Shown in pieces: positions 8,084-16,156 of a stretch of DNA of 64,000 nt. Each line of letters begins with the position of its first letter. The first letter of the stretch is position 1. The stretch spans positions 62,001 to 126,000 of the forward strand of contig NZ_BOOO01000034.1 of NCBI RefSeq assembly GCF_016863275.1. The letters run 5' to 3'. The position numbers were made by a program, and so were the translations under genes. This DNA is from Planotetraspora mira. Lineage in GTDB: Bacteria > Actinomycetota > Actinomycetes > Streptosporangiales > Streptosporangiaceae. The notes under the pieces are model-generated. The model saw nothing but the letters and a program-made list of their open reading frames with translations. It did no database searches and had not been told where the DNA came from.

Positions 8084-8835
8084 GGCGGGCGCCGATCCTT
8101 CTCGCCGCGCTGGTCATGGTCGCGGGCTGCCAGTCCACCGGCCAGGAGACCAAGGAGACCAAGGAGCGGTGTTCCGGGACGGACAGTCCCGACGCCGTCC
8201 ACATCATCAGGGGCGGAACGACCCCCCTGCCCGGAGGTGCCCGCGCCGGGATCAACACGATCGGGGACGACCACGAGGCGACGCTTACGCTGATGGGGGG
8301 CGCGCCGGGCGATCCGGGCCCGCTGACCGTCAAGGTGGGCGATCAGTTCACCGTCACCGGTCATCGGTTCGAGGTGATAAAGGTCTGCGGCTCCCTCGTC
8401 TCCGTCCTCGAGGGCTCCTGAGGCCTCCCGCGCGGCCTCGTTCCCGACCTCGAACCACACGTCGTTCCTGCCGTCCTCGCGGATGATCCCCCAGCGGTCG
8501 GACAGCGCGTCCAGCAGGGGCAACCCTCGTCCGCTCGAGCCGTTCGGCACCGCGTGCCCCGCGCACGGGGGGCCCGCCGATCCGTCGTCCTCCACGCGGA
8601 TCCGCACCCGGTCGGGGAGTCGCGAGACGGTGACGACGAACGTGCCGCCCTGGCCCGATCGTGAGTGGATGACCGCGTTGGTGACGATCTCACTGGTCAG
8701 CAGCACGCAGTCGTCGTGTCGTGGGTGGTCGCGCCCCAGGACGGCCGACACCAGCCGGCGTGCCTGCCTGACCTGCTCGCGCGCACCGGCGAGCCGCGCC
8801 ACCCGGTTTCCCGCGCCGTCCCCCGAGATCTCCAT
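7975..8835 (-). CDS. ATP-binding protein, anti-sigma/RsbW-type HATPase
   Basis: From ATG 8835 (AGGAGG 6 bp upstream) the first ~140 residues form a complete histidine-kinase-like ATPase of the anti-sigma type: N-box LLTSEIVTNAVIHS, G1 box VEDDGSAGPP and G2 region GSSGRGLPLLDALSDRWG. Such proteins bind sigma factors or anti-anti-sigma partners. The frame then stays open for about 145 further residues of low-complexity sequence to 7975, antisense to the calpain-operon lipoprotein. Normal family length is about 140-150 residues, so the tail is probably an unselected extension or the result of a lost stop. Confidence 0.75.
   Translation of the reverse strand: MEISGDGAGNRVARLAGAREQVRQARRLVSAVLGRDHPRHDDCVLLTSEIVTNAVIHSRSGQGGTFVVTVSRLPDRVRIRVEDDGSAGPPCAGHAVPNGSSGRGLPLLDALSDRWGIIREDGRNDVWFEVGNEAAREASGALEDGDEGAADLYHLEPMTGDGELIAHLDGQRARIARRAPHQRKRRLVVVPDRVDPGAGTSGQGGRSAPDDVDGVGTVRPGTPLLGLLGLLAGGLAARDHDQRGEKDRRPPHDPASRSAYPRPAASIAVTVYDRSAMSTVSPTPSS
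8080..8421 (+). CDS. Lipoprotein paralogous to the preceding gene
   Basis: A 113-residue protein starting at GTG 8080, overlapping the previous stop (GTGA). The signal peptide RRAPILLAALVMVAGC ends in a lipobox with the cysteine at residue 17. The mature part has AGINTIGDDHEATLTLMGG, VKVGDQFTVTGHRFEVIKV, which follows the same GIN-beta-VGD-beta plan as the upstream 81-residue protein. The gene lies wholly opposite the 3' part of a minus-strand frame (7975-8835). Lipobox, coding bias and operon overlap favour it as real. Last gene of the calpain operon. Confidence 0.7.
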   Translation: MRRAPILLAALVMVAGCQSTGQETKETKERCSGTDSPDAVHIIRGGTTPLPGGARAGINTIGDDHEATLTLMGGAPGDPGPLTVKVGDQFTVTGHRFEVIKVCGSLVSVLEGS

Positions 8836-8993
8836 CGAGCCTCCTCTGTGGTCCCACAGATTGGACGCCCGTAAGTCAGGTGGAGATGTCACAAGAAGGT
8901 AGGAGTGTAGTTGCCTGAGGCGTATGTCCCAGTGGGCCGTACATCTGTTGTCATTTCGATGACTTTTGCGAACTCGGTCGCCGGTCCGGGAAT

Positions 8994-10913
8994 GTGTCGC
9001 CGCCGATATATGTCACAGGAGACGTGACGGAACCGCGCGAAGCCTCCACCACGTTCTCGGGACGGACCACCTGGGTCAGGCAACTCGAGACGCCGTTGCG
9101 CGAATTCCTGCGCACGGAGACCGGCAGTGCCGCCATCCTGCTGGCGGCCACCGTGGCGGCCCTCGTCTGGGCCAACGTCGATCTCCGGTCCTACGAGGCC
9201 CTGTGGGGCACGAACCTGTCCGTACGGCTCGGCGACGCGGCCGTCGCCCAGGACCTGAGGCACTGGGTCAACGCCGGTCTGATGACCTTCTTCTTCTTCG
9301 TGGTGGGCCTGGAGGCGCGCCGCGAGTTCGACATGGGGGAGCTGCGCGACCGACGCAGGCTCGCACTGCCGGTCATCGCGGGCATCGGCGGGATGGTCGT
9401 GCCCATCGTGATCTACCTGCTGTTCAACCACGGCCTGCCGTCCGCGAACGGCTGGGGCGCCGCGATGTCGACGGACACGGCCTTCGCTCTGGGGATGCTG
9501 GCCCTGGTCGCCTCCCGCTTCCCCTCCCGCGCGCACACCTACATGCTGACCGTCACCGTCGTCGACGACCTGATCGCCCTCTGCGTCATCGCGATCTTCT
9601 ACAGCGAGCACGTGTCGGCGTTCCCGCTCCTGATCGCGATCGCGATCTTCGCGGTCACCGTGGTGCTCAAGTCCCGCTCGGTGCGGGGGGGATTCCTCTA
9701 CGCCGCACTCGGGATCGCGACCTGGGTCGCGCTGTTCGAGTCGGGCGTCGAACCCGTCGTCGTCGGCCTGGCGATGGGGCTGCTGACGAACGCGTCGCCC
9801 GCGGCCCGCACCGACCTGGAGCGGGCGAGCGACCTGTTCCGGCTGTTCCGTGAGCAGCCGACGGCCGAACTCGCCCGGTCGGCGAGCGCGGGTGTGGTGA
9901 ACGCCGTCTCGCGGAACCACCGGCTCCAGCAGCTCTATCACCCGTGGACGAGCTATGTGATCGTCCCGCTGTTCGCGCTGTCGAACGCGGGCATCCCGCT
10001 CAGCGGGGAGTTCCTGGTGCGCGCGGTCACCTCGCCGATCACACTGGGCATCCTGATCGCCTACGTGGTGGGCAAGCCCGTCGGCATCATCGGCTCGACC
10101 TGGCTGGTCAGCCGGCTCAGCGGCGGGCGGGTGCGTCCTCCGGTGGGGTGGGCGGCGGTCGCCGGCGTCGGCACCATCGCGGGGATCGGGTTCACCGTCT
10201 CGCTGCTGATCGCCACGCTCGCCTTCAGCGGCACGGAGCTGGAAGAGGCCAAGTTCGGCATCCTCGCCGCCGCCCTGTGCGCCTCGGTCATCACGTGGAT
10301 CGTGTCGCGTGCGACCGCCATGTTGCCGAAGAAGGCCCGGGCCAGGGCGCTGCTCGGCACCGCCGAGAGCATCGTCGACCTCGTCGACCCGGTCGACCCG
10401 GACCGCGACCACCTGCGTGGCCCGGAGGACGCGCAGGTGACCCTGGTGGAATACGGCGACTTCGAGTGCCCCTACTGCGGCCTGGCCGAGCCGGTGGTGC
10501 GCGAGATCCTCGCCGACTTCGGGGACGTCCGGTACGTCTGGCGGCACCTCCCGCTGCGCGACGTCCACCCGTCCGCCCAGCTCGCCGCGGAGGCGGCCGA
10601 GGCGGCGGCCGAACAGGGGGCCTTCTGGGAGATGCACGACCTGCTGCTCGTCCACCAGGGCGACCTGCTGCTGCCCGACCTCGTCACCTACGCCGAGCAG
10701 ATCGGTCTCGACACCGAGCGGTTCAGGGACGACCTCGACAACCGTGCCGGGGCCGAAAGGATCGAGGAGGACATGGACTCCGCCGACCTGAGCGGCGTGT
10801 CCGGCACTCCCACGTTCTTCATCAACGGGCGGCGCCACCACGGCGCCTACGACATCGCGACTCTCTCCGCCGCCGTCAAGGCCGCGCGGGTGCGCGAGGC
10901 TCTGAGGTCGTAG
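8994..10913 (+). CDS. nhaA: Na+/H+ antiporter NhaA fused to a thioredoxin-like domain
   Basis: A 639-residue inner-membrane protein. Residues ~30-420 are NhaA: segments WVNAGLMTFFFFVVGLE, GWGAAMSTDTAFALGML and TVTVVDDLIALCVIAIFY carry the conserved aspartates of the ion-binding site (the VDDL pair). Residues ~470-635 form a DsbA/thioredoxin-4 domain with a CPYC motif (Cys492, Cys495) and SGVSGTPTFFINGRRH. This fusion is known in actinomycetes. GTG 8994 gives the longest frame; GTG 9024, just after ACAGGAGAC, is a possible alternative. Confidence 0.9.
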   Translation: MSPPIYVTGDVTEPREASTTFSGRTTWVRQLETPLREFLRTETGSAAILLAATVAALVWANVDLRSYEALWGTNLSVRLGDAAVAQDLRHWVNAGLMTFFFFVVGLEARREFDMGELRDRRRLALPVIAGIGGMVVPIVIYLLFNHGLPSANGWGAAMSTDTAFALGMLALVASRFPSRAHTYMLTVTVVDDLIALCVIAIFYSEHVSAFPLLIAIAIFAVTVVLKSRSVRGGFLYAALGIATWVALFESGVEPVVVGLAMGLLTNASPAARTDLERASDLFRLFREQPTAELARSASAGVVNAVSRNHRLQQLYHPWTSYVIVPLFALSNAGIPLSGEFLVRAVTSPITLGILIAYVVGKPVGIIGSTWLVSRLSGGRVRPPVGWAAVAGVGTIAGIGFTVSLLIATLAFSGTELEEAKFGILAAALCASVITWIVSRATAMLPKKARARALLGTAESIVDLVDPVDPDRDHLRGPEDAQVTLVEYGDFECPYCGLAEPVVREILADFGDVRYVWRHLPLRDVHPSAQLAAEAAEAAAEQGAFWEMHDLLLVHQGDLLLPDLVTYAEQIGLDTERFRDDLDNRAGAERIEEDMDSADLSGVSGTPTFFINGRRHHGAYDIATLSAAVKAARVREALRS

Positions 10914-10944
10914 GCGCCGGGGTCCGGCGGGCCCAGGCGACTCG

Positions 10945-12243
10945 TCACCGGCCGGGCGAGGCCCCGTTGGCCGATGAGCCGTTCACCGGTGAACCGTTGG
11001 ACGGCGATCCGCCGGCCGAGGTGGCCGACAGGACCGGCTCGTCGACCTCGATGGCGGGGAACGTCCCGGTGTCGAGGATGCCGTGCTCGTTGTAGGCGGC
11101 CTCGATCAGGGCGTGCGCCTTCGCCTCGAGCTTCCACAACGAGCGGTACTCGCGGGCGGTGTCGAGCGGGATGCCGATCTCCAGCGCGATGTCGGCCGCC
11201 CGCGGCACGAACTTGCGCTCGATCTGGTGGTCCCAGTACTCCCTGGCGGCCCGGATCCCGGCGGCGCGCTGCGCGGTGTCGATGATCGGGGGGCCGCTCT
11301 CGGCCCGGCGGATCTCGTCCTCGTCGTCGACCCCGGTGGTCCCGGCGACCAGGGCCGGGCGGGCGGGAGGCTCCTCCGGCTCGGGCGCCCACGGGACGGG
11401 CGGGTTCAGGTCGATGAGGGCGGCCGTGTTGTAGAGCGCTCCAATCTGGGACAACAGCGCCTCCTGGCGCTCCGCGTCGATCGCCAGGCCTGTGTACTCC
11501 ACGGCCCGGTCCATCTCCCTGTCGAGCCGGGTGAGGGCGGCGCGCATCCTGCGGTCGGAGGCGCCCGCCTCGCGCAGGGCACGGGCGCGCTTGGCGGCCA
11601 GGGCGACGCGGGTGAGCCTGCGGTGGGCGTCCACCTCGCTCGCGGTCCTGTCGCTCGCCTCGGCCAGCCCGATCCTGACCAGAACGCGCTCGGGGGTGAG
11701 CCGCCAGTTGATGCGGGCGCGGCCCGTGATGCGGTGCCGTTCGATCGCCATGCCGCGCTCCCACAACCACGCGGCGACCAGCGGCGCGGCGAGCCGGAAC
11801 AGCGCCTCGGCGAGGCTCCTGGCGTCCAGGCTGGACAACACCGCGGACAGGCCGGTGAGGGCCCACACGGCGATTCCGTCGATGCCCGCGGAGTAGTTCT
11901 CCCGCATGTTGCGGCGGGCCCGGACGGCGCTGGTGATCACGGCGACTTCGATGAACGCGAACAGCAGCAGTCGCAGCGGCCCGTCGAACCCGAGGACGTC
12001 GCCGGAGAAGCGCCACATGCCCTGAGCGGAGACGCCGGTGGCGATGCTGGCGGCGACGATGGTGAGGATGTCCTCCGCCGGGCGGCCGGCGGCGTGGCGG
12101 CGCAGGAGCCTCGTCACGGCGCGGAAGGCGGCGCGCAGGACGAAGAAGACCAGGGCCAGCACGGCAAGGGATAACACACAGATCACGACGGTGCCGACCG
12201 GATGGGCCGACGTGAAGGCGGTTATTTCATCTATAGGTGGCAT
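10945..12243 (-). CDS. Membrane protein with long cytoplasmic tail, function unknown
   Basis: A 432-residue protein. Four hydrophobic segments lie in the first ~175 residues (VVICVLSLAVLALVFFVL, ILTIVAASIATGVSAQG, LRLLLFAFIEVAVITSAV, IAVWALTGLSAVLSS). The remainder is soluble and charged, ending in a repetitive SNGSPVNGSSANG tail. The segment LFAFIEVAVITSAVRARR recalls actinomycete proteins of the DUF2637/Spd type associated with mobile elements, but I am not sure of that. The C-terminal part EYRSLWKLEAKAHALI could be helix-turn-helix-like. It is convergent with nhaA. Confidence 0.7.
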   Translation of the reverse strand: MPPIDEITAFTSAHPVGTVVICVLSLAVLALVFFVLRAAFRAVTRLLRRHAAGRPAEDILTIVAASIATGVSAQGMWRFSGDVLGFDGPLRLLLFAFIEVAVITSAVRARRNMRENYSAGIDGIAVWALTGLSAVLSSLDARSLAEALFRLAAPLVAAWLWERGMAIERHRITGRARINWRLTPERVLVRIGLAEASDRTASEVDAHRRLTRVALAAKRARALREAGASDRRMRAALTRLDREMDRAVEYTGLAIDAERQEALLSQIGALYNTAALIDLNPPVPWAPEPEEPPARPALVAGTTGVDDEDEIRRAESGPPIIDTAQRAAGIRAAREYWDHQIERKFVPRAADIALEIGIPLDTAREYRSLWKLEAKAHALIEAAYNEHGILDTGTFPAIEVDEPVLSATSAGGSPSNGSPVNGSSANGASPGR

Positions 12244-12384
12244 CGGTCACTGTCTTTCGATCTCCGACACGATATCCAGGAGATCATTCCAGAATGTGGC
12301 CATGTCTCGTGAGTAAACCATTGCTCACGGTCGGGAACGAAGTGATTACGGAGGACCGATACGCCACACGAGCCGCCGCGACAC

Positions 12385-13383
12385 TCAGGCGTCCGGGGCG
12401 GCCAGCCAGGCGTCCGCCTGAGCGATCAGCCGCTCCTTCGTCCCGGCGGACGCGAACGAGGCCTCGATCGAGGCCCGTGCGAACTCGGCCATGACCTCGT
12501 CGCCGTACCCGAAGGCCTCCCGGACGCGGGCGTACTCCTGCGACAACGTCGTTCCGGCGATCGACGGGATGTCGGTGTTCAACGTGACGACGAGACCGGC
12601 GTCGCGCAGCCGGGGCAGGGGATGGGCGGCGAGGGAGCCCGCGATCCCCAGGGTGACGTTCGACGAGGGGCACACCTCGAGCGGGATCGCCCGGTCCCGC
12701 ACCTCGGCCACGAGTTCCGGGTCGTCCAGCACCCGGATCCCGTGCCCCAGCCGCTCGGTGCCGCCGGGGCCGATCGCCTCGCGGATGCTCGCCGCGCCGC
12801 AGGTCTCCCCGGCGTGGTGGACCACGTGGAGGCCCGCGTCTCTGGCGGCCGCGAAGACCTCGGAGAACGGGGCCAGCGGATAGGACTCCTCCCCGGCCAC
12901 GCCCACGCCGACGACGGCCGCGTGACGGGCGGCCAGTTTCACCGTGCGCCAGGCCCGGTCCGTCGACCGGCGCCGCGAATGGTCGAGCACCACCCGGCAC
13001 TCCACGCCGTACGCCGCCTGGCCCTCCGCGAGCCCGTGCAGCACGGCCTCCAGCGGCATCTCCAGGTCGTCCAGCCGTTCGCCGTGGGAGGCCGCGGTGA
13101 ACGTCACCTCCGCGTAGCCGGTGCCCTGGGCCGCCTCGTCCTCGCAGAACTCCACCGCGATCCGGTGGAAGTCCTCCGGCCTGCGCAGGCAACTCCGCAC
13201 GAGAGAGTTGTGGTCGGCGAACTGCCGGAAGCCGTCGAAGGCGAGCGGCGCCCCGTCGTCGCCGCCGTGCGAGGGGACGTCCACCCCGTTCGCCGCGCCG
13301 ATCTCCCGGAGCGTCGCCCATCGGATCGTGCTCTCCAGGTGGACGTGCAGATGAGCCTTCGGCAGCAGCCTGATGTCCCGCAT
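12385..13383 (-). CDS. Adenosine-deaminase-family amidohydrolase
   Basis: A 332-residue metal-dependent deaminase. Zinc-ligand and catalytic motifs are visible: HLHVHLE (residues 11-17), HHAGE, RLGHGIRVLDD and LEVCPSSNVTLG. Two departures from classical adenosine deaminase are clear. The HLEG glycine is serine (HLES), and the NTDDP motif is NTDIP, so the zinc-binding aspartate remains but the neighbouring substrate-binding aspartate is isoleucine. The substrate may therefore differ from adenosine (another purine, or a futalosine-type nucleoside). No operon partner is evident. Confidence 0.8.
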   Translation of the reverse strand: MRDIRLLPKAHLHVHLESTIRWATLREIGAANGVDVPSHGGDDGAPLAFDGFRQFADHNSLVRSCLRRPEDFHRIAVEFCEDEAAQGTGYAEVTFTAASHGERLDDLEMPLEAVLHGLAEGQAAYGVECRVVLDHSRRRSTDRAWRTVKLAARHAAVVGVGVAGEESYPLAPFSEVFAAARDAGLHVVHHAGETCGAASIREAIGPGGTERLGHGIRVLDDPELVAEVRDRAIPLEVCPSSNVTLGIAGSLAAHPLPRLRDAGLVVTLNTDIPSIAGTTLSQEYARVREAFGYGDEVMAEFARASIEASFASAGTKERLIAQADAWLAAPDA

Positions 13384-13441
13384 GGTCCGGAGGATAGGAA
13401 GCCGGGGTCCTCCGCCGCATCCGAATTTCGTGGCCGCGACC

Positions 13442-14941
13442 TCAGATGTCGAGGTCGAGCCGTGCGAGCGGCTCCACCAGTTCCTCCTCCTCGTAACCGA
13501 GGTGCGACAGCAGGGCGTCGGCGAGCAGGTCGACCTGCAGGCGCACGCCGTCGAGCTTCTCCGGGTCCTCGATCATCGCCACGAGGGCCACGTCGAGGCC
13601 GGTCAGCACGGCGGCGATGACCTCGTGCTCCTGCTCGAGCCGCTCGACCACCGGAGCGAGGGACGGCTCCGCCCCGGTCAGCATCGGGAACATGTGCTCG
13701 TCCTCGATGGTGTGGTGGGTGGTGAGCAGGCGGCAGTAGGACGCGCAGAACGTCCCGAGCGTCCAGTAGTTCTGCCGCATGGTCAGCTGGTTGATCATCG
13801 ACCGGAGGGAGGCGGCGTCGCCCTGCCCGTCCGCGACCTGCTCCAGGGCGTCCCTGATCTGCGTGAGCTCCTGCCGGAGGTGGTCGTGGATGAGCACCAG
13901 GCGCTGCCCGTTCGCCCGCTTCGCCGGGGGAAGGGCGTTGATGTCGCGCTTGACGGACCGCGGCCGGGTCGCCTCGTCGAGGACGCTCACCGACCCGCGC
14001 CCCGCTGTCGCCATGACGGCGGGGGGAGCGGCCGGGGCCGGCTCTCCGCGGGGGGAGGGGCGCTCGCGCGTCACCGCGTCGCGGACCGCGGGCGCTACCT
14101 CTTCGGCGAACGTCCTGAGGCTCCGCTCGTCGTTGGAGGCGAGCACGAACACGCTCATGCCGTAGAGGAGCGTGAGCTCGGTGAGCTGCTCGGCCCAGAG
14201 CGGAGGCGGGCCGTCGAGGAAGCCGCCGCCTGAGAGGCCGGAGAACCGCCCGGAGATGTTGTAGACGCGCCGCACGTCGGCGGGTTCGCGCCCCGTCTGC
14301 TCGGCGGCGGCGTCGATGATCGCCGACATGCCCGCCAGCTCGGACGGCGCCGCGTAGGCGGACGACGGGACCCATCCGTCGCCGAGCCGCCCGGTCAGCT
14401 CCAGCATCCTCCGCTTGTAGGAGCCGATCCACAGGCCGATGGGGTGCGCGGGGAACGGCCCGGGCTGGGCGCCGTCGAGCCGGTAGTGCCGGCCGTCCAG
14501 GCGCACGCCGTCACCGGGGGTCCACAACGCCCGCATGACCTCGATGGCCTCCTCCAGCGCCTCGACCGACTCCGCCGGGGTGCGGCGCGGCCCGCCCATG
14601 GCCGTCACGCCGGCGGGGAAGGCTCCTGAGCCGAGGCCCAGCTCGATCCGGCCGCCGCTCAGCAGGTCGAGTGAGGCGGCGCTGCGCGCGAGCACGGCGG
14701 GCGGGCGCAGCGGCAGGTTGATCACATCGGGGAACAGCCGGATCCGTGACGTGCGCGCGGCGAGCACGGACAGCAGTGTCCAGGTGTCGAGGAACGACGG
14801 CTGGTAGGGGTGGTCCTGTATGCCGAGGATGTCCAGCCCGAGATCCTCGGCCAGCACGGCCTGCCGTTCCAGCCGGTGGCGTCCGGCCGCGTCCGGCGTG
14901 AGGAACGCGCCGAACCACAGCTCGTGCCCGAAATCAGCCAT
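13442..14941 (-). CDS. LLM-class flavin/F420 oxidoreductase fused to hemerythrin domain
   Basis: A 499-residue protein. Residues 1-~310 are a luciferase-like monooxygenase-fold enzyme (GIQDHPYQPSFLDTWTLLS, LDLLSGGRIELGLGSGAF, IGLWIGSYKRRMLELTGRLGDGW). After a proline/alanine linker, residues ~345-495 form an HHE-type hemerythrin domain (LVLIHDHLRQELTQI, LTTHHTIEDEHMFPML, LEQEHEVIAAVL, LLSHLGYEEEELVEPL) with the histidine and acidic ligands of a di-iron site. ATG 14941 overlaps the end of the HxlR gene by 8 bp, so the regulator and enzyme form one operon. Substrate unknown; the hemerythrin part may supply oxygen or iron sensing. Confidence 0.87.
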   Translation of the reverse strand: MADFGHELWFGAFLTPDAAGRHRLERQAVLAEDLGLDILGIQDHPYQPSFLDTWTLLSVLAARTSRIRLFPDVINLPLRPPAVLARSAASLDLLSGGRIELGLGSGAFPAGVTAMGGPRRTPAESVEALEEAIEVMRALWTPGDGVRLDGRHYRLDGAQPGPFPAHPIGLWIGSYKRRMLELTGRLGDGWVPSSAYAAPSELAGMSAIIDAAAEQTGREPADVRRVYNISGRFSGLSGGGFLDGPPPLWAEQLTELTLLYGMSVFVLASNDERSLRTFAEEVAPAVRDAVTRERPSPRGEPAPAAPPAVMATAGRGSVSVLDEATRPRSVKRDINALPPAKRANGQRLVLIHDHLRQELTQIRDALEQVADGQGDAASLRSMINQLTMRQNYWTLGTFCASYCRLLTTHHTIEDEHMFPMLTGAEPSLAPVVERLEQEHEVIAAVLTGLDVALVAMIEDPEKLDGVRLQVDLLADALLSHLGYEEEELVEPLARLDLDI

Positions 14942-15278
14942 CGTCTTCCGTACCTCTCCCGAGCCAGCGTTCCCCCCACGCGACCAGCGGCTGCACGGCG
15001 AGGGCCAGCTCCTTGCCTCTATCAGTGAGTGAGTAGGTGATCTGGACGGGTGTCGTCGGCTGGACCTCCCGGACCAGCACCTGGGCGGCGTCCAGCTCCC
15101 TGAGCCGCTGGGCGAGCACCCGGTCGGAGATGCCGGGCACCGCGGCGAGGTACTCGCTGTAGCGCCGGGCCCCGTCCTGGGCGGCCATGAGGATCGCGCC
15201 GTTCCAGCGCCGTCCGACCAGCTCGATCGCGGCCTGGAACGACGGACACCGAGCCTCGAAATCATCTTTTGTCGTCAT
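14934..15278 (-). CDS. HxlR-family winged-helix regulator
   Basis: A 114-residue regulator with the HxlR pattern CPSFQAAIELVGRRWNGAILMAA, YSEYLAAVPGISDRVLAQRLRELDAAQVL and a wing ITYSLTDRG. The N-terminal cysteine (Cys11) is the conserved redox- or electrophile-sensing position in many HxlR proteins. Its gene precedes and overlaps the LLM-hemerythrin gene and probably autoregulates that operon in response to reactive species. Confidence 0.9.
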   Translation of the reverse strand: MTTKDDFEARCPSFQAAIELVGRRWNGAILMAAQDGARRYSEYLAAVPGISDRVLAQRLRELDAAQVLVREVQPTTPVQITYSLTDRGKELALAVQPLVAWGERWLGRGTEDDG

Positions 15279-15322
15279 AAGTCAAATCACCTGCCAGCAG
15301 ATTAGCTTACTTTTGAGAAGGA

Positions 15323-15339
15323 ACTTCCACAAAGGAAGT
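15323..15339. promoter_or_regulatory. Inverted repeat upstream of hxlR-type gene
   Basis: ACTTCC-N5-GGAAGT, perfect 6-bp arms, in the 86-bp gap between the HxlR gene and the nucleotidyltransferase gene. It could be the HxlR operator for the divergent promoters; short arms leave this uncertain. Confidence 0.35.
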
Positions 15340-15364
15340 CGGATGGCCATGGCATGATCCCCGC

Positions 15365-16057
15365 ATGGTGCTCCAACTCCCCGGGCAGACCGTGTTGTCG
15401 GTGGTGACCGGCTCACGCGCGTACGGGCTGGAGACGGAAGGGTCGGACACCGACAGACGGGGCGTCTTCGTGACCCCGACCCCGCTGTTCTGGCGCCTGG
15501 ACAAGCCGCCGACCCACGTCGAGGGCCCGATGCCCGAGCAGTTCTCCTGGGAGGTCGAGCGCTTCTGTGTGCTCGCTCTGGGCGCCAACCCGACCGTCCT
15601 CGAATGCCTGTGGTCCCCGATCGTCGAGCACTCGACCCGGATCGGCGACGACCTGCTGGCGATCAGGAGGGCCTTCCTGTCCCGCCGGGCCGTGGAGACG
15701 TTCGCCTCCGCCGCGGACGACCAGTTCCGCCGCCTCGATCCGGACGGGTCGAGAAGGCCGGGTTCTCCGATGGGCGAGGCCAGGCGGGCGAAGATGGCCA
15801 TGCACGTGATCCGGCTGTTGCTGGGCGCGCTCAATCTCGCGGTCGACGGTGAGCCCCTCGTCCGCGTGGACGCCCATCGAGACCGGCTCCTGGCCGTACG
15901 GCACGGCCGGGCGGACTGGCCGGAGGTGCGACGCTGGCGCGACGAACTGGTGACCGAGATCGCCGCGCGGACGGCGGCGGGGACGGCGCTTCCCGAGCGG
16001 CCGGACCGTGGGGTGGTCGAGGAGTTCGTGGTCGCCGTGCGGCGGTCGTCTCTCTGA
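15365..16057 (+). CDS. DNA polymerase beta-superfamily nucleotidyltransferase
   Basis: A 230-residue protein whose N-terminus VTGSRAYGLETEGSDTDRRG (from about residue 15) is the GS-x(n)-D-x-D nucleotidyltransferase active site. It belongs to the YcgL-like branch of this superfamily, which also has conserved helices around NPTVLECLWSP and KMAMHVIRLLLGAL. No HEPN partner or toxin-antitoxin mate is adjacent, so this is not a MNT-HEPN pair. The substrate nucleotide and acceptor are unknown. Confidence 0.75.
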   Translation: MVLQLPGQTVLSVVTGSRAYGLETEGSDTDRRGVFVTPTPLFWRLDKPPTHVEGPMPEQFSWEVERFCVLALGANPTVLECLWSPIVEHSTRIGDDLLAIRRAFLSRRAVETFASAADDQFRRLDPDGSRRPGSPMGEARRAKMAMHVIRLLLGALNLAVDGEPLVRVDAHRDRLLAVRHGRADWPEVRRWRDELVTEIAARTAAGTALPERPDRGVVEEFVVAVRRSSL

Positions 16058-16156
16058 GAACGTGCCCCGGATTGTCCGCCCCCGATGCCGACATTCCCGA
16101 CAAGCTGGATATGCTGATCACCGTCGAGATCATGAACACGCACGGGGGAGTGCTCC

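Noticed and set aside
8889-10841. 650-codon minus-strand frame opposite nhaA
   Set aside because: Aspartate/histidine/arginine-rich shadow with no motif; the plus-strand gene has clear NhaA and thioredoxin motifs.
15365-16057. Nucleotidyltransferase as half of a MNT-HEPN toxin-antitoxin pair
   Set aside because: No HEPN or small partner gene adjoins it, and the protein is longer than typical MntA antitoxins.
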